This document shows positions 9,492 to 21,527 of a stretch of DNA of 64,000 bases, piece by piece (the stretch's first letter is position 1; every line of letters begins with the position of its first letter). Below the pieces are notes generated by a model, which saw only the letters and a list, made by a program, of their open reading frames with translations, had not been told where the DNA came from and did not search any database. Origin of the DNA: Parvibium lacunae (lineage in GTDB: Bacteria > Pseudomonadota > Gammaproteobacteria > Burkholderiales > Burkholderiaceae_D); the NCBI RefSeq assembly GCF_003335215.1, contig NZ_QPGB01000006.1:117349-181348 (forward strand), written 5' to 3'. The position numbers and the translations under genes are program-made.

Positions 9492-10319
9492 TTACTTCTT
9501 GTAGCGGCGCTGAACAATCATGCTGTCAGAGCGCTTGTTAGTACGGGTACGGTAACCTTTGGTTGGCTGCCCCCATGGCGAAACAGGTACACGACCCTCA
9601 CCAGTACGGCCTTCACCACCACCGTGGGGGTGATCAATCGGGTTCATTGCAGTACCACGAACCGTTGGCCGGACACCGCGCCAGCGCATAGCCCCGGCTT
9701 TACCGATTTGACGCAGGTTATGCTCTTCATTGCCAACGACACCAATTGTTGCACGGCAGTCGATGTGCACTTTACGCACTTCACCAGAGCGTAAACGCAA
9801 CTGAGCGTAAACACCCTCACGCGCCAACAACATAACGGAGGCGCCAGCCGAACGCGCAATTTGCGCCCCTTTGCCAGGCTGCATCTCCACACAATGAATA
9901 GTGGTGCCAACGGGGATATTGCGCAGTGGCAAGGCATTACCGACTTTAATCGGGGCCTCAGAGCCATTAACAATTTGCTGGCCGACCACCACACCCTTGG
10001 GCGCAATGATGTAACGGCGCTCACCGTCGGCATAACATAGCAGGGCAATGTTCGCACTGCGGTTGGGATCGTATTCAAGACGCTCAACCTTTGCAGGAAT
10101 GCCATCTTTGTTACGCTTGAAATCCACCAAGCGATAATGCTGTTTGTGACCACCGCCCTTGTGGCGGGTCGTGATGTGACCATTGTTGTTACGACCAGCG
10201 TGCTTAGCTTGCTTTTCAAGTAGCGGAGCATAAGGTGCGCCTTTGTGCAACTCTGGATTGACAACTTTAACAACACCACGACGACCAGGCGACGTAGGTT
10301 TGACTTTGATCAGAGCCAT
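9492..10319 (-). CDS. rplB: 50S ribosomal protein L2
   Basis: A 275-residue protein with the signature [19 protein letters not shown] near the C-terminus, containing the conserved histidine close to the peptidyl-transferase centre. L2 is required for subunit association. Its start codon overlaps the rplW stop by one base, indicating coupling. Confidence 0.99.
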   Translation of the reverse strand: MALIKVKPTSPGRRGVVKVVNPELHKGAPYAPLLEKQAKHAGRNNNGHITTRHKGGGHKQHYRLVDFKRNKDGIPAKVERLEYDPNRSANIALLCYADGERRYIIAPKGVVVGQQIVNGSEAPIKVGNALPLRNIPVGTTIHCVEMQPGKGAQIARSAGASVMLLAREGVYAQLRLRSGEVRKVHIDCRATIGVVGNEEHNLRQIGKAGAMRWRGVRPTVRGTAMNPIDHPHGGGEGRTGEGRVPVSPWGQPTKGYRTRTNKRSDSMIVQRRYKK

Positions 10320-10633
10320 TATTGCGCCTCCGCAAAGTTAATTTCTTGACCCGGCTTCAGGCAAACGTACGCTTTGCGTTCGTTGTTGCGACGGCCCATA
10401 AAACGACCGAAACGCTTAACCTTGCCCTTGACATTTAGCACTTGCACCGATTCAACCTGAACCTTAAAGAGCAACTCAACCGCTGCTTTGATTTCTTGCT
10501 TGGTTGCATCAGCCGTGACACGAAAGGCGACTTGCTCATGCTTATCGGCAACCTGAGTCGCTTTTTCGGAAATCACAGGGGCTAACAGCACTTTTAGTAA
10601 GCGCTCTTGCTGGAGTGTTGTCAGATTACTCAT
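10319..10633 (-). CDS. rplW: 50S ribosomal protein L23
   Basis: A 104-residue protein ([21 protein letters not shown] ... [11 protein letters not shown]). L23 is the exit-tunnel docking site for trigger factor and SRP. It overlaps rplD by four bases and rplB by one, the compact S10 arrangement. Confidence 0.98.
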   Translation of the reverse strand: MSNLTTLQQERLLKVLLAPVISEKATQVADKHEQVAFRVTADATKQEIKAAVELLFKVQVESVQVLNVKGKVKRFGRFMGRRNNERKAYVCLKPGQEINFAEAQ

Positions 10634-11250
10634 GCCAGCATCTCCTCAATTTTTGCAATTGCAGACTTAGTGATTAACACTTGCTTGTAGCGAACCAGCG
10701 AAACAGGATCAGCCTGCTGAGGCTCCAGCACCAGCAAGTGTGGCAAATTGCGTGCAGCCAGATACAGATTCTCATCTACCGTATCTGTGATCACCAAAAC
10801 TGATTGGAGGCCCATTGCCTTGAGTTTTTCAGCAACCAGCCTGGTTTTTGGTGCCGCCACAGCAAATTGATCAACTACTGCCAAACGACCATCGCGAGCC
10901 AACTGCGAGAAGATCGAGCATAAGCCAGCGCGATACATCTTTTTGTTGACCTTATGACTAAAGTTCTCATCTGGCGAATTGGGGAATATACGACCACCCC
11001 CACGCCACAGCGGCGACGAGGTCATCCCGGCACGAGCACGGCCCGTACCTTTTTGACGCCAAGGTTTTTTGGTTGAGTGGTTAACTTCTTCACGGTCTTT
11101 TTGCTTACGGTTACCGCTGCGCGCATTCGCTTGATAAGCCACCACCAGCTGGTGAACCAGAGCTTCATTGTATTCGCGCGCAAAAACAGTATCTGCAGCA
11201 GCAACATTAGCTGCGGCCTGACCTTGTTCATTTAGGAGCTTGAGTTCCAT
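10630..11250 (-). CDS. rplD: 50S ribosomal protein L4
   Basis: A 206-residue protein starting [20 protein letters not shown]. The ATG at 11250 is preceded by AGGAG five nt upstream and is chosen over an in-frame GTG six bases earlier. The tunnel loop ([20 protein letters not shown]) is intact. In E. coli L4 also represses the S10 operon by acting on the rpsJ leader. Confidence 0.97.
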   Translation of the reverse strand: MELKLLNEQGQAAANVAAADTVFAREYNEALVHQLVVAYQANARSGNRKQKDREEVNHSTKKPWRQKGTGRARAGMTSSPLWRGGGRIFPNSPDENFSHKVNKKMYRAGLCSIFSQLARDGRLAVVDQFAVAAPKTRLVAEKLKAMGLQSVLVITDTVDENLYLAARNLPHLLVLEPQQADPVSLVRYKQVLITKSAIAKIEEMLA

Positions 11251-11259
11251 CGCCACTCC

Positions 11260-11898
11260 TTATGCTTTGACAGCGGGACGCACAACGACGTCGCCACCTT
11301 TATGGCCAGGGACCGCCCCCTTGACCAACAACAATCCACGAGCAACATCAACGCGAGCCACTTCCAGATTCAACACAGTACGCTGCTCCGCACCATCATG
11401 ACCGCTCATGCGCTTACCCGGGAAAACACGACCCGGATCTTGCGCCTGGCCAATAGAACCAGGCACATTGTGTGAACGCGAGTTACCGTGCGAAGCACGG
11501 CCAGAACCGAAATTGTGGCGGGCGATGGTACCAGCAAAACCCTTACCCAGAGTGACGCCCGTGACGTCCACCTTTTGACCCGCTTGAAAGAGGTCAACAC
11601 CAATCACTTGACCCGCTTTCAGCTCAGCCACTTTTGCAGCATCAATTCGGAATTCTTTAAGCGCACTGCCCGCCTCAACACCCGCTTTCGCATAATGTCC
11701 GGCTGCAGCTTTATTGACACGAGAAGCGCGACGGACACCGTAAGCAACCTGCACCGCAGTGTAGCCATCCGCTTCATTCGTCTTGATTTGCGTCACTCGG
11801 TTGTTTGACACGTCCAGCACAGTGACAGGAATTGAATCGCCATCATCCGTGAAAATACGGGTCATACCAACCTTGCGACCGATCAGTCCAAGGCTCAT
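11260..11898 (-). CDS. rplC: 50S ribosomal protein L3
   Basis: A 212-residue protein read from the ATG at 11898 ([16 protein letters not shown]), which has GGAG six nt upstream; four extra codons to 11910 are rejected. The central extension with [23 protein letters not shown] contains the glutamine that PrmB methylates in enterics. L3 initiates 50S assembly. It follows rpsJ after a structured 146-nt spacer. Confidence 0.97.
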   Translation of the reverse strand: MSLGLIGRKVGMTRIFTDDGDSIPVTVLDVSNNRVTQIKTNEADGYTAVQVAYGVRRASRVNKAAAGHYAKAGVEAGSALKEFRIDAAKVAELKAGQVIGVDLFQAGQKVDVTGVTLGKGFAGTIARHNFGSGRASHGNSRSHNVPGSIGQAQDPGRVFPGKRMSGHDGAEQRTVLNLEVARVDVARGLLLVKGAVPGHKGGDVVVRPAVKA

Positions 11899-11941
11899 TT
11901 TTTTCTCCATTCCCGATTACGATTGATCGGGGCCAAATTTC

Positions 11942-11968
11942 GCACGATAAAACAACGCCATATCGTGC
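11942..11968 (-). other. hairpin in the rpsJ-rplC spacer
   Basis: A perfect 8-bp inverted repeat (GCACGATA / TATCGTGC, 11-nt loop) lies in the 146-nt spacer between rpsJ and rplC, where other bacteria usually have a shorter gap. No T-run follows, so termination is unlikely; a processing or translational control site is possible. Confidence 0.5.
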
Positions 11969-12044
11969 CACATAATAAATTTACTCGCCAAACTTGACGA
12001 GAAAGCCCACCATGATAGCAGGCTAATAAAATAAACTCAAGCAA

Positions 12045-12356
12045 TTACTGTAATTTGATTTCAACGTCTACGCCGGCAGGTAAATCCAGTTTCATCAATG
12101 CATCAACTGTTTTGTCTGTTGGGTCAACAATATCCATTAAACGCTGGTGCGTACGGATCTCTAACTGATCGCGTGAGGTTTTATTGACGTGAGGCGAGCG
12201 CAAAATATCGAATTTAGCGATCCGCGTGGGTAGCGGAACAGGCCCGCGCACCACCGCACCCGTGCGCTTGGCTGTATCAACAATTTCAGCCGCTGATTGG
12301 TCAATCAGTTTGTAGTCAAACGCTTTCAAACGGATACGAATTTTTTGGTTTTGCAT
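12045..12356 (-). CDS. rpsJ: 30S ribosomal protein S10 (NusE)
   Basis: A 103-residue protein, [20 protein letters not shown], exactly the family length. Besides its ribosomal role it binds NusB and boxA RNA during antitermination. First gene of the S10 operon, downstream of tuf with an 80-nt spacer holding two hairpins. Confidence 0.98.
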   Translation of the reverse strand: MQNQKIRIRLKAFDYKLIDQSAAEIVDTAKRTGAVVRGPVPLPTRIAKFDILRSPHVNKTSRDQLEIRTHQRLMDIVDPTDKTVDALMKLDLPAGVDVEIKLQ

Positions 12357-12398
12357 GATAAATCCTTAAAGAGCGAAGAGGCTTATGCCTCGATAACA

Positions 12399-12428
12399 CT
12401 GACCAGTCGGATTCACGCGACTGGTCAG
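12399..12428 (-). other. perfect 11-bp hairpin between tuf and rpsJ
   Basis: CTGACCAGTCG (12399-12409) and CGACTGGTCAG (12418-12428) form a perfect stem with an 8-nt loop, 8 nt after the tuf stop. A smaller hairpin, GAGGC TTAT GCCTC, lies at 12378-12391. Neither is followed by a T-run on the minus strand. They could mark processing between the str and S10 transcripts or be part of an S10 leader. Confidence 0.55.
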
Positions 12429-12436
12429 CCAGAGAA

Positions 12437-13627
12437 TTACGCCTCGATTTTAGCGACGACGCCGGCGCCGACGGTACGGCCACCTTCACGGATCGCAAAA
12501 CGCAGACCTTCTTCCATCGCGATGGGAGCAATCAATTCCACTTTCATCGCAATGTTGTCACCAGGCATCACCATTTCAGTACCTTCAGGTAACGCGATGC
12601 TGCCGGTTACGTCGGTGGTACGGAAGTAGAACTGCGGACGATAGCCATTGAAGAAGGGGGTATGACGACCACCTTCGTCTTTGGAGAGAATGTAAACCTC
12701 AGCACTGAATTTGGTGTGTGGAGTGATTGAACCAGGCTTGGCCAATACTTGACCGCGCTGAACGTCTTCACGCTTGGTACCACGCAGCAGGATACCGACG
12801 TTGTCACCGGCTTGACCTTGGTCGAGCAGTTTGCGGAACATTTCTACACCGGTACAGGTGGTTTTCTGGGTGGCGGCGATACCGACGATTTCGATCTCTT
12901 CGCCAACTTTGACAATCCCGCGCTCAACACGGCCGGTCACCACGGTACCACGACCAGAGATGGAGAATACGTCTTCGACGGGCATGAGGAAGGCGCCATC
13001 TACGGCACGCTCAGGAGTGGGGATGTAGGTGTCGAGGGCTTCAGCCAGTTTCATGATGGCTTGTTCGCCGAGTTCGCCTTTGTCGCCTTCGAGGGCGAGT
13101 TTAGCGGAGCCTTTGATGATGGGGGTGTCATCACCAGGGAAGTCGTATTTGGAGAGGAGCTCACGCACTTCCATTTCGACCAGCTCGAGCAGTTCTGCAT
13201 CATCCACCATGTCGGCTTTGTTCAGAAAGACGATGATGTAGGGCACGCCAACCTGACGGGACAGGAGGATGTGCTCACGGGTCTGGGGCATGGGGCCGTC
13301 AGCGGCGGAGCACACGAGAATCGCGCCGTCCATTTGGGCTGCGCCAGTGATCATGTTTTTAACATAGTCAGCGTGACCAGGGCAGTCTACGTGGGCGTAG
13401 TGGCGGTTCTCGGTTTCGTATTCAACGTGGGCGGTGTTGATGGTAATACCACGTGCTTTTTCTTCAGGCGCTGCGTCAATCTGGTCGTAGGCTTTGGCTT
13501 CGCCACCAAATTTGCTCGATAGCACGGTCGTGATCGCCGCTGTCAGCGTCGTCTTACCATGATCCACGTGACCAATCGTCCCCACGTTTACGTGCGGTTT
13601 CGTCCGTTCAAACTTTTCCTTTGCCAT
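12437..13627 (-). CDS. tufA: elongation factor Tu, copy 1 (str operon)
   Basis: A 396-residue GTPase that brings aminoacyl-tRNA to the ribosomal A site. GHVDHGKT (residues 19-26), DCPGH near 81 and NKAD near 136 are the GTP-binding motifs; domains 2 and 3 are complete. The protein is identical to the second copy at 29355-30545. I found only two, synonymous, base differences between the genes (12524 and 12527 here), while the flanks share nothing, a sign of gene conversion. Confidence 0.99.
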   Translation of the reverse strand: MAKEKFERTKPHVNVGTIGHVDHGKTTLTAAITTVLSSKFGGEAKAYDQIDAAPEEKARGITINTAHVEYETENRHYAHVDCPGHADYVKNMITGAAQMDGAILVCSAADGPMPQTREHILLSRQVGVPYIIVFLNKADMVDDAELLELVEMEVRELLSKYDFPGDDTPIIKGSAKLALEGDKGELGEQAIMKLAEALDTYIPTPERAVDGAFLMPVEDVFSISGRGTVVTGRVERGIVKVGEEIEIVGIAATQKTTCTGVEMFRKLLDQGQAGDNVGILLRGTKREDVQRGQVLAKPGSITPHTKFSAEVYILSKDEGGRHTPFFNGYRPQFYFRTTDVTGSIALPEGTEMVMPGDNIAMKVELIAPIAMEEGLRFAIREGGRTVGAGVVAKIEA

Positions 13628-13691
13628 TTCTCTATCCTTTCAATGCTCCCCCATCCAGGCTGCGCCGAGACGGGAGGAAGTTGATTCAAAA

Positions 13692-15794
13692 TTATTTGGT
13701 TTTCGCTGCAATCACGGCATCTGCCACGTTTTTCGGGGCTTCTGCATAGTGTTTAAATTCCATGGTGTACGTTGCACGGCCTTGCGTCAATGAACGTAAG
13801 GTCGTGGAGTAGCCAAACATTTCCGACAGCGGCACTTCAGCTTTAATCGCTTTACCGCCACCAACCATGTCATCCATGCCTTGCACCATACCGCGACGGG
13901 AAGAAAGATCGCCCATGACGGTACCTGCGTAGTCTTCTGGGGTTTCCACTTCCACGGCCATCATCGGCTCGAGCAACACAGGGCTAGCTTTACGGCAACC
14001 ATCTTTGAACGCCATGGAACCCGCCATACGGAAGGCATTTTCGTTGGAGTCAACGTCGTGGTAAGAACCAAAGAACAAGGTTACTTTCACATCCACCACA
14101 GGGTAGCCTGCAACCACACCGGCGTTGAGCGCCTCTTGCACACCCTTGTCAACTGCAGGGATGTACTCACGGGGCACCACACCACCTTTAATCGCGTCGA
14201 CGAACTCGTAACCTTTACCAGGCTCGTTCGGCTCGATTTTCAATACAGCATGGCCGTACTGACCGCGACCACCGGATTGCTTAACGAACTTACCTTCGCT
14301 CTCTTCGCAGACTTTACGAATCGTTTCGCGGTAGGCCACCTGGGGTTTACCCACGTTAGCTTCCACACCGAATTCACGCTTCATACGGTCCACAATAATT
14401 TCGAGGTGAAGCTCGCCCATCCCGGCAATAATCGTTTGACCAGACTCTTCGTCGGTACGCACGCGGAAGGAAGGATCCTCAGAAGCCAAGCGCTGCAAGG
14501 CGATACCCATTTTTTCTTGGTCAGCCTTGGTTTTTGGCTCAACTGCTTGCGCAATCACCGGCTCAGGGAACTCCATGCGCTCCAGCGTCACGATGGAATC
14601 TGGATCACACAGGGTTTCACCCGTGGTCACTTCTTTCAAGCCCACACATGCAGCAATATCGCCCGCACGGCATTCTTCGATCTCTTCACGGTTGTTCGCA
14701 TGCATCTGCACGATACGACCGATCCGTTCTTTTTTACCCTTAATCGGGTTGTAAACGGTATCGCCCTTGCTCAACACGCCGGAGTACACGCGCACGAAGG
14801 TCAATTGACCAACGAAGGGGTCAGTCATCAACTTAAATGCCAACGCAGAGAATTTCTCGTTGTCATCTGACTTGCGCGTCACGTCTTTTTCGTCTTCATC
14901 CGTACCTGCAACAGGTGGAATTTCAACGGGGGATGGCAGATACTCAATCACAGCGTCCAACATAGCCTGCACGCCCTTGTTTTTAAACGCAGAGCCACAC
15001 AGCATAGGCTGAATTTCGCCCGCAATCGTACGCTGACGGATCGCGGCCTTAATCTCTTGCTCGGACAAATCACCGGTTTCTAGGTATTTGTTCATCAAGT
15101 CTTCATTGGATTCAGCAGCCGATTCCACCAACTTCTCGCGCCACTCGTTACAGACATCCACGAGGTCCGCAGGGATATCGCCGTATTCAAACTTCATCCC
15201 TTGGCTAGCCTCATCCCACCAGATGGCTTTCATCTTGACGAGATCAACCACGCCTTTGAAGTTTTCTTCAGCACCAATCGGCACCACCATCGGCACGGGA
15301 TTCGCGCGCAGACGGGTTTTCATTTGCTCAACGACCTTGAAGAAGTTAGCACCAGTACGGTCCATCTTGTTCACGAAGGCCAAGCGGGGCACTTTGTACT
15401 TGTTAGCCTGACGCCATACGGTTTCAGACTGGGGCTGAACACCACCCACGGCACAGTAAACCATACAGGCACCATCCAGCACACGCATAGAACGCTCCAC
15501 TTCAATCGTGAAGTCAACGTGACCGGGGGTGTCAATAATGTTAACGCGGTGCTCAGGGAACTGGCGCTCCATGCCGCTCCAGAAACAGGTGGTCGCCGCA
15601 GAGGTAATGGTAATCCCACGCTCTTGCTCTTGCTCCATCCAGTCCATGGTTGCTGCGCCGTCGTGCACTTCACCAATCTTGTGGTTCACGCCGGTATAAA
15701 ACAGAATACGCTCAGTCGTCGTGGTTTTACCCGCATCAATGTGCGCGGAAATACCAATGTTACGGTAGCGTTCAATCGGGGTCTTGCGAGCCAT
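13692..15794 (-). CDS. fusA: elongation factor G
   Basis: A 700-residue translocase. [13 protein letters not shown] begins at residue 17 (G1), with DTPGHVDFT and NKMDR following, and five EF-G domains of normal length. EF-G drives tRNA-mRNA translocation and, with RRF, ribosome recycling. It follows rpsG after a 134-nt spacer that folds into a long hairpin, and precedes tuf by 64 nt. Confidence 0.99.
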   Translation of the reverse strand: MARKTPIERYRNIGISAHIDAGKTTTTERILFYTGVNHKIGEVHDGAATMDWMEQEQERGITITSAATTCFWSGMERQFPEHRVNIIDTPGHVDFTIEVERSMRVLDGACMVYCAVGGVQPQSETVWRQANKYKVPRLAFVNKMDRTGANFFKVVEQMKTRLRANPVPMVVPIGAEENFKGVVDLVKMKAIWWDEASQGMKFEYGDIPADLVDVCNEWREKLVESAAESNEDLMNKYLETGDLSEQEIKAAIRQRTIAGEIQPMLCGSAFKNKGVQAMLDAVIEYLPSPVEIPPVAGTDEDEKDVTRKSDDNEKFSALAFKLMTDPFVGQLTFVRVYSGVLSKGDTVYNPIKGKKERIGRIVQMHANNREEIEECRAGDIAACVGLKEVTTGETLCDPDSIVTLERMEFPEPVIAQAVEPKTKADQEKMGIALQRLASEDPSFRVRTDEESGQTIIAGMGELHLEIIVDRMKREFGVEANVGKPQVAYRETIRKVCEESEGKFVKQSGGRGQYGHAVLKIEPNEPGKGYEFVDAIKGGVVPREYIPAVDKGVQEALNAGVVAGYPVVDVKVTLFFGSYHDVDSNENAFRMAGSMAFKDGCRKASPVLLEPMMAVEVETPEDYAGTVMGDLSSRRGMVQGMDDMVGGGKAIKAEVPLSEMFGYSTTLRSLTQGRATYTMEFKHYAEAPKNVADAVIAAKTK

Positions 15795-15821
15795 GATTTA
15801 ACTCTCGATTTATTTAAGGTT

Positions 15822-15929
15822 ATTTCGGCTGCAGCGAGCGCCGCACAGTGCAGGCGCGCCGCCACAGGTAGTACCGCTAGTACAGCGAGGCGGCGCAACA
15901 CACACGGTGCAAGCGCAGCCAGCCGAAAT
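15822..15929 (-). repeat. long imperfect hairpin between rpsG and fusA (family element A)
   Basis: Outer arms of 9 bp (15822-15830 ATTTCGGCT / 15921-15929 AGCCGAAAT) and inner arms of 8 bp (15856-15863 / 15889-15896) make a roughly 108-nt imperfect hairpin. The plus strand has the core AGTACAGCGAG at 15879-15889. The outer arm ends on the last base of the rpsG stop codon. Two similar elements lie at 40684-40803 and 46248-46371. Confidence 0.6.
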
Positions 15930-16399
15930 TAGAAGCGGAAGTGCGCAAAGGCCTTATTCGCCTCCGCCATACGGTGCACTTCATCACGCTTTTTCACTGC
16001 GGCGCCACGGTTTTCAGCCGCATCCAGCAATTCACCAGCCAAACGCAGACCCATGGTTTTTTCGCTGCGCTTTTTCGCAGCCTCACGCAGCCAGCGCATT
16101 GCCAACGCCAAGCGGCGAGAAGGACGCACCTCAACGGGCACTTGGTAGTTCGCACCACCGACACGGCGGCTCTTGACCTCAACGCTTGGCTTAACATTAC
16201 CCAATGCCGCCTGGAAAACCTCAACAGGATCCTTCCCTGTCTTAGTTTGCACCTGCTCAAACGCACCATAAACGATGCGCTCAGCAACGGCTTTTTTACC
16301 ATCCAACATGATGGCATTCATGAATTTTGACACTTCTACATTACCGAATTTTGGATCCGGCAAAATTTCCCGCTTCGGGACTTCGCGACGACGTGGCAT
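15929..16399 (-). CDS. rpsG: 30S ribosomal protein S7
   Basis: A 156-residue protein read from the ATG at 16399 ([18 protein letters not shown]); a five-codon upstream extension is rejected on family length. S7 nucleates assembly of the 30S head and in E. coli represses the str operon through the rpsL-rpsG spacer. It lies 93 nt after rpsL. Confidence 0.97.
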   Translation of the reverse strand: MPRRREVPKREILPDPKFGNVEVSKFMNAIMLDGKKAVAERIVYGAFEQVQTKTGKDPVEVFQAALGNVKPSVEVKSRRVGGANYQVPVEVRPSRRLALAMRWLREAAKKRSEKTMGLRLAGELLDAAENRGAAVKKRDEVHRMAEANKAFAHFRF

Positions 16400-16492
16400 T
16401 GCACATCCTTTCAATCATTCGTTTTACTCACGGGATTACCCAGCGGCACCAGCCAGATGAGCAACCACTCACTCTCTAACAGACTCTACGGC

Positions 16493-16870
16493 TTAGCCTT
16501 TTTTGGGCCGCTTCGCACCATACTTGGAGCGAGCTTGTTTACGATCTTTCACGCCTTGCAAGTCAAGAGAACCGCGGACAATGTGATAACGCACACCCGG
16601 CAAGTCTTTTACACGACCACCGCGAATGAGCACGACCGAGTGCTCTTGCAAGTTGTGGCCTTCACCGCCAATGTAGGAAATCACTTCAAAGCCGTTAGTC
16701 AAACGCACTTTAGCCACCTTACGTAGCGCAGAGTTAGGCTTTTTAGGCGTTGTTGTGTAAACACGGGTGCAAACCCCGCGCTTCTGCGGGCAATTCTCCA
16801 GCGCAGGAGACTTGCTCTTAATAACTTCTGTACTGCGGCCTTGCCGCACCAGCTGATTGATTGTTGGCAT
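16493..16870 (-). CDS. rpsL: 30S ribosomal protein S12
   Basis: A 125-residue protein starting [20 protein letters not shown]. The streptomycin-sensitive lysine in [12 protein letters not shown] and the [13 protein letters not shown] block are unchanged. S12 monitors codon-anticodon pairing at the decoding centre. First gene of the str operon, with a leader of roughly 250 nt behind its own promoter. Confidence 0.98.
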   Translation of the reverse strand: MPTINQLVRQGRSTEVIKSKSPALENCPQKRGVCTRVYTTTPKKPNSALRKVAKVRLTNGFEVISYIGGEGHNLQEHSVVLIRGGRVKDLPGVRYHIVRGSLDLQGVKDRKQARSKYGAKRPKKG

Positions 16871-17125
16871 ATTAATCTCTTAAAAAAGTAAAGAGGCCTT
16901 GCTTCCGTCGAATTAGACAGAGACAGAAGATAAAAAAGGATGGACTAGTGCACGACCCGAATACCGCCAGATAGGCAGCAGAGCACGCGAACGCCTGCAT
17001 GTCACCATGCGATGCACCTTGCAAACAAGGCACCAGCGCCAACCACGTCATTCTTTAACAATATCCGTCAATCTTGTTACACAATCGATTGCCCGGAATA
17101 TGGGCATTGAAAAAGAAGGTCTTGA

Positions 17126-17154
17126 ATTATGCACGCCGGGTAAATCTTTGTCAA
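17126..17154 (-). promoter_or_regulatory. sigma70 promoter of the str operon (rpsL-rpsG-fusA-tuf)
   Basis: On the minus strand TTGACA (17149-17154), exactly 17 nt, then CATAAT (17126-17131). It lies between the rpoC terminator (17208-17236) and rpsL, so it should start a new transcript near 17118-17120 with a ~250-nt untranslated leader. The -35 is a perfect consensus match and the -10 has five of six bases. Confidence 0.8.
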
Positions 17155-17207
17155 TCCCTTGGTGGGTTTACCTAGCAGGCGTTTGCGCTAGACAATGTTA
17201 ACAAAAT

Positions 17208-17236
17208 AAAAACGGCCAGCAATGCTGGCCGTTTTT
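17208..17236. terminator. bidirectional terminator after rpoC
   Basis: A perfect stem (ACGGCCAGC / GCTGGCCGT around a 3-nt loop AAT) flanked by A-runs on one side and T-runs on the other works in both directions. It lies 19 nt after the rpoC stop, separating the rpoBC transcript from the str operon. Confidence 0.92.
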
Positions 17237-17254
17237 ATTCGCGAGATGCAACAC

Positions 17255-20200
17255 TTACTCTGCTGCATCTCCCGGCTCAGGTGCCGCGAACAGCGCCTCT
17301 GCATTGGCTAGCGCCTGGGAGCTAGCAGACTCTCGTGCGGCCGCTTCCGCCGCCGCATTAGCCGCGTACTCTTCGGCCTCAATGCCTTCTTTAACCTTGC
17401 GAGCGCGGTGGTAAGCCAGGCCTGTACCAGCAGGAATCAGGCGGCCCACGATCACGTTTTCCTTCAAGCCGCGCAGATCATCTTTCTTGCCCATGATCGC
17501 TGCTTCTGTCAACACGCGGGTAGTTTCCTGGAAGGACGCAGCGGAGATGAAGGAATCGGTCGAGAGGGACGCCTTGGTAATACCGAGCAGTACGTTTTCA
17601 TACAGTGCTGGCGTTTTACCTGCAGCGACAACGGCATCGTTCTCATCCAACATTTCGGAACGCTCTACTTGTTCGCCAGTAATGAAGCTGGTATCACCCG
17701 GCTGCGTGATCACGACACGGCGGAGCATTTGACGCACAATCACTTCGATATGTTTGTCATTGATTTTTACCCCTTGCAAGCGGTAAACATCCTGCACCTC
17801 ATCGACGATATAACGCGCTAAGGCTTCGATCCCCAAGAGACGCAAGATATCTTGTGGGTCAGCAGGGCCGTCGACGATGGACTCCCCTTTGTTGACGACT
17901 TGGCCATCATGCACGAGCACATGTTTTTCTTTAGGAATCAAGAATTCGTGGGCATTGCCATCAAGATCAGTAATCACTAGGCGCTGCTTACCTTTAGTAT
18001 CTTTACCAAAAGAAACGGTACCCGTCACTTCTGCCAGGGTGCCCGCATCTTTCGGCGAGCGGGCTTCGAACAGCTCTGCCACTCGGGGCAAACCGCCGGT
18101 AATGTCACGGGTTTTCTGACTTTCTTGCGGAATCCGCGCCAACACCTCACCAACCTGAACGGGTTGACCATCTTTCACGGTAATCAAGGCCCCGACAGGG
18201 AAACCAATATTCACGATGTGATCGGTACCAGCAATCTTGACTTCTTCGCCTTTATCGTTGAGTAGCTTAACCTGTGGACGAACAACCTTGGTTGCGGAAC
18301 CACGGCGTTTAGGATCAATCACGACTAGCGTAGAAAGACCGGTTACTTCGTCAATCTGTTTAGCGACCGTCACGCCTTCTTCGACGTTCTCGAATTTCAC
18401 GGTACCGGCGTATTCGGTAATAATTGGGCGGGTTAGCGGATCCCAGGTGGCAAGCTGTGCCCCTGCCTTAACTTGCTTACCATCACCGACCAGCAACGTC
18501 GCGCCATAAGGTACCTTGTGACGTTCGCGCTCACGACCATTGTCATCGGTAATAAGGACTTCACCCGAGCGCGAGATAACGACTTGTTCCCCTTTGCCGC
18601 TGGTGACATAGCGCATGGTCGCGGTAAAGCGAACGATACCGTTCGATTTGGCTTCCACACTTGACGCAACGGCAGCACGAGAGGCTGCCCCACCGATGTG
18701 GAAGGTGCGCATCGTTAACTGCGTGCCAGGCTCACCAATCGACTGGGCAGCAATCACCCCAACAGCTTCACCGGCATTGACCATGACGCCACGACCGAGA
18801 TCGCGGCCATAACATTTGGCGCATAGGCCATAGCGTGTTTCGCAAGTGAGCGGCGTGCGGACTTTCACTTCATCAATGCCCAATGCTTCGATCGTTTCAA
18901 CCGCGTCTTCGTCGAGCATGGTCCCGGCTGGATACAACACATCTTGCGTTTCGGGGTGCAACACATCGACTGCCGTCACGCGACCTAAGATGCGCTCAGA
19001 CAGTTTTTCAATGGTCTCACCACCTTCAACCAAGGCTTTCATCGCGAAACCCTCGGCGGTACCGCAGTCATCTTCGATAATCACCAGATCTTGGGTCACA
19101 TCGACCAGACGACGGGTCAGGTAACCGGAGTTCGCGGTCTTCAATGCCGTATCAGCGAGACCTTTACGCGCACCGTGGGTCGAGATGAAGTATTGCAACA
19201 CGTTTAACCCTTCGCGGAAGTTCGCGATGATCGGTGTTTCAATAATCGAGCCATCCGGCTTAGCCATCAGGCCCCGCATCCCGGCCAACTGGCGAATCTG
19301 CGCAGCAGAACCACGGGCACCCGAATCTGCCATCATGTAGATGGCATTAAAGGATTCTTGGTCTACTTCATTGCCATGACGGTCTTTAACTTTATCAACC
19401 GACAATTGCTTCATCATGGCCTTGCCTACGTCATCGCCCGCTTTACCCCAAATATCGACGACTTTGTTGTAACGCTCCCCTTGAGTGACCAGACCAGAGG
19501 TATATTGGTTTTGAATCTCTTTAACCTCTTGCTCTGCCGCATGAATGATGTCAGCCTTTTGCGCAGGGATCACCATGTCGTTCATGGCAATCGAAATGCC
19601 GCCACGGGTCGCATAAGAGAAACCGAACTGCAACAGCTTGTCAGCAAAAATCACCGTTTCACGCAAACCGCACTTGCGGAAAGAGGTATTGATGAGGCGT
19701 GAAATTTCTTTCTTTTTGAGCGGCTTATCAATGTTCTTAAACGGTAAGCCGGCAGGCAGAATCTCAGACAACAAGGCACGGCCCACCGTGGTTTCATAGC
19801 GTACGAGCTGCGTGCTGCGCTCACCGCTTTCGCGATTGATGGTGGTTTCCGGTAAGCGAACTGTAATCCGTGAGCTCAGTTCCACTTCCTGATTATCATA
19901 AGCACGGCGCAGTTCTGCCAAATTAGCAAAGACCATCCCTTCGCCCTTGGCATTGATTTTCTCGCGGGTGGTGTAATACAAACCCAATACCACGTCTTGT
20001 GAAGGCACAATTGATGGGTCGCCGTTTGCTGGGAAAAGCACATTGTTCGACGCAAGCATTAATGTGCGGGCTTCGGTTTGTGCTTCGAGCGAGAGCGGCA
20101 CGTGTACCGCCATTTGGTCACCGTCAAAGTCAGCGTTAAAGGCCGCGCAAACGAGCGGGTGCAACTGGATCGCTTTACCTTCAATCAAAACTGGCTCAAA

Positions 20201-21508
20201 CGCTTGAATACCTAAGCGGTGCAGTGTCGGTGCCCGGTTTAACATCACGGGGTGCTCTTTAATCACTTCTTCGAGAATATCCCATACCACTGGGGTTTGG
20301 GCTTCGACTTCTTTCTTCGCCGCTTTGATCGTGGTCGCGATGCCCATGGCTTCTAAGCGATTGAAGATGAAAGGCTTGAACAACTCAAGCGCCATCAGCT
20401 TGGGCAAACCGCATTGATGCAATTTAAGTTGTGGACCAACGACGATCACCGAACGGCCGGAGTAGTCAACACGCTTACCCAGCAAGTTTTGACGGAAGCG
20501 GCCGCCCTTACCTTTAATCATATCGGCCAGCGATTTCAGCGGACGCTTGTTAGCGCCAGTCATCGCTTTACCACGACGGCCGTTGTCCAGTAAAGAATCG
20601 ACCGCTTCTTGCAGCATACGCTTTTCGTTGCGCACGATAATATCCGGAGCGCGCAATTCCAGCAGGCGCTTCAAGCGGTTGTTGCGGTTAATGACGCGGC
20701 GATACAGATCATTCAAGTCTGATGTCGCAAAACGGCCACCATCCAGTGGCACCAGCGGGCGCAGCTCGGGTGGCAGCACTGGCAACACTTCCATGATCAT
20801 CCAGTCTGGCTTGATGCCTGACTTTTGGAACCCTTCCAAGACTTTTAAGCGCTTTGCAAACTTCTTGATTTTTGCTTCGGACGAGGTTTCAGACAAATCT
20901 TTGCGCAATATCTCGACATCACGATCAATATCGATAGAGCGCAGTAATTCGCGGACGGCTTCCGCGCCCATCATCGCCTGGAACTCATCGCCATACTCTT
21001 CGACTTTGGCAAGATAATCATCCTCGGTCATGATTTGGCCACGCTTGAGAGGCGTCATGCCAGCGTCAATCACCACAAACGCTTCGAAATACAAGACGCG
21101 TTCGATATCACGCAGGGTCATGTCCAACACCATGCCCAGACGGGATGGCAGTGACTTCAAAAACCAAATATGTGCCGTTGGCGAAGCGAGTTCGATGTGG
21201 CCCATGCGCTCACGGCGGACTTTTGCCAGCGTGACTTCAACGCCGCATTTTTCACAAATGACGCCACGATGCTTGAGGCGCTTGTACTTGCCACACAGGC
21301 ACTCGTAATCTTTAATCGGGCCGAAAATTTTGGCGCAGAAGAGGCCGTCGCGTTCTGGCTTAAACGTGCGATAGTTGATCGTCTCTGGTTTTTTTACCTC
21401 ACCATACGACCATGAGCGAATCTTCTCTGGCGAAGCCAAGCCAATGCGAATCGCGTCAAACTGTTCGTCTTGCTGTACCTGTTTGAACAGATCAAGTAGT
21501 GCTTTCAT
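17255..21508 (-). CDS. rpoC: RNA polymerase beta' subunit
   Basis: A 1417-residue protein. Cys70, Cys72, Cys85 and Cys88 form the N-terminal zinc site; [12 protein letters not shown] near residue 460 holds the three catalytic Asp; the second zinc cysteines ([17 protein letters not shown]) and the bridge/trigger regions are present. Length is close to that of E. coli (1407). It follows rpoB by 19 nt and ends before a strong terminator. Confidence 0.99.
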   Translation of the reverse strand: MKALLDLFKQVQQDEQFDAIRIGLASPEKIRSWSYGEVKKPETINYRTFKPERDGLFCAKIFGPIKDYECLCGKYKRLKHRGVICEKCGVEVTLAKVRRERMGHIELASPTAHIWFLKSLPSRLGMVLDMTLRDIERVLYFEAFVVIDAGMTPLKRGQIMTEDDYLAKVEEYGDEFQAMMGAEAVRELLRSIDIDRDVEILRKDLSETSSEAKIKKFAKRLKVLEGFQKSGIKPDWMIMEVLPVLPPELRPLVPLDGGRFATSDLNDLYRRVINRNNRLKRLLELRAPDIIVRNEKRMLQEAVDSLLDNGRRGKAMTGANKRPLKSLADMIKGKGGRFRQNLLGKRVDYSGRSVIVVGPQLKLHQCGLPKLMALELFKPFIFNRLEAMGIATTIKAAKKEVEAQTPVVWDILEEVIKEHPVMLNRAPTLHRLGIQAFEPVLIEGKAIQLHPLVCAAFNADFDGDQMAVHVPLSLEAQTEARTLMLASNNVLFPANGDPSIVPSQDVVLGLYYTTREKINAKGEGMVFANLAELRRAYDNQEVELSSRITVRLPETTINRESGERSTQLVRYETTVGRALLSEILPAGLPFKNIDKPLKKKEISRLINTSFRKCGLRETVIFADKLLQFGFSYATRGGISIAMNDMVIPAQKADIIHAAEQEVKEIQNQYTSGLVTQGERYNKVVDIWGKAGDDVGKAMMKQLSVDKVKDRHGNEVDQESFNAIYMMADSGARGSAAQIRQLAGMRGLMAKPDGSIIETPIIANFREGLNVLQYFISTHGARKGLADTALKTANSGYLTRRLVDVTQDLVIIEDDCGTAEGFAMKALVEGGETIEKLSERILGRVTAVDVLHPETQDVLYPAGTMLDEDAVETIEALGIDEVKVRTPLTCETRYGLCAKCYGRDLGRGVMVNAGEAVGVIAAQSIGEPGTQLTMRTFHIGGAASRAAVASSVEAKSNGIVRFTATMRYVTSGKGEQVVISRSGEVLITDDNGRERERHKVPYGATLLVGDGKQVKAGAQLATWDPLTRPIITEYAGTVKFENVEEGVTVAKQIDEVTGLSTLVVIDPKRRGSATKVVRPQVKLLNDKGEEVKIAGTDHIVNIGFPVGALITVKDGQPVQVGEVLARIPQESQKTRDITGGLPRVAELFEARSPKDAGTLAEVTGTVSFGKDTKGKQRLVITDLDGNAHEFLIPKEKHVLVHDGQVVNKGESIVDGPADPQDILRLLGIEALARYIVDEVQDVYRLQGVKINDKHIEVIVRQMLRRVVITQPGDTSFITGEQVERSEMLDENDAVVAAGKTPALYENVLLGITKASLSTDSFISAASFQETTRVLTEAAIMGKKDDLRGLKENVIVGRLIPAGTGLAYHRARKVKEGIEAEEYAANAAAEAAARESASSQALANAEALFAAPEPGDAAE

Positions 21509-21527
21509 GCATTTCTCCTAGCTACGC

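Noticed and set aside
12749..13522. 257-codon open frame opposite tuf, repeated at 29667-30440
   Set aside because: Both copies are mirror frames of the two identical tuf genes; the duplication is explained by tuf itself.
13881..14870. Long open frame (329 codons) on the plus strand opposite fusA
   Set aside because: It is an antisense shadow of a highly biased EF-G gene: His/Thr-rich, no ribosome binding site, no family resemblance.
17045..17065. boxA-like TTCTTTAACAAT near the str promoter
   Set aside because: It reads on the plus strand, opposite to the transcripts in this region, so it cannot act as an antitermination site for the str operon.
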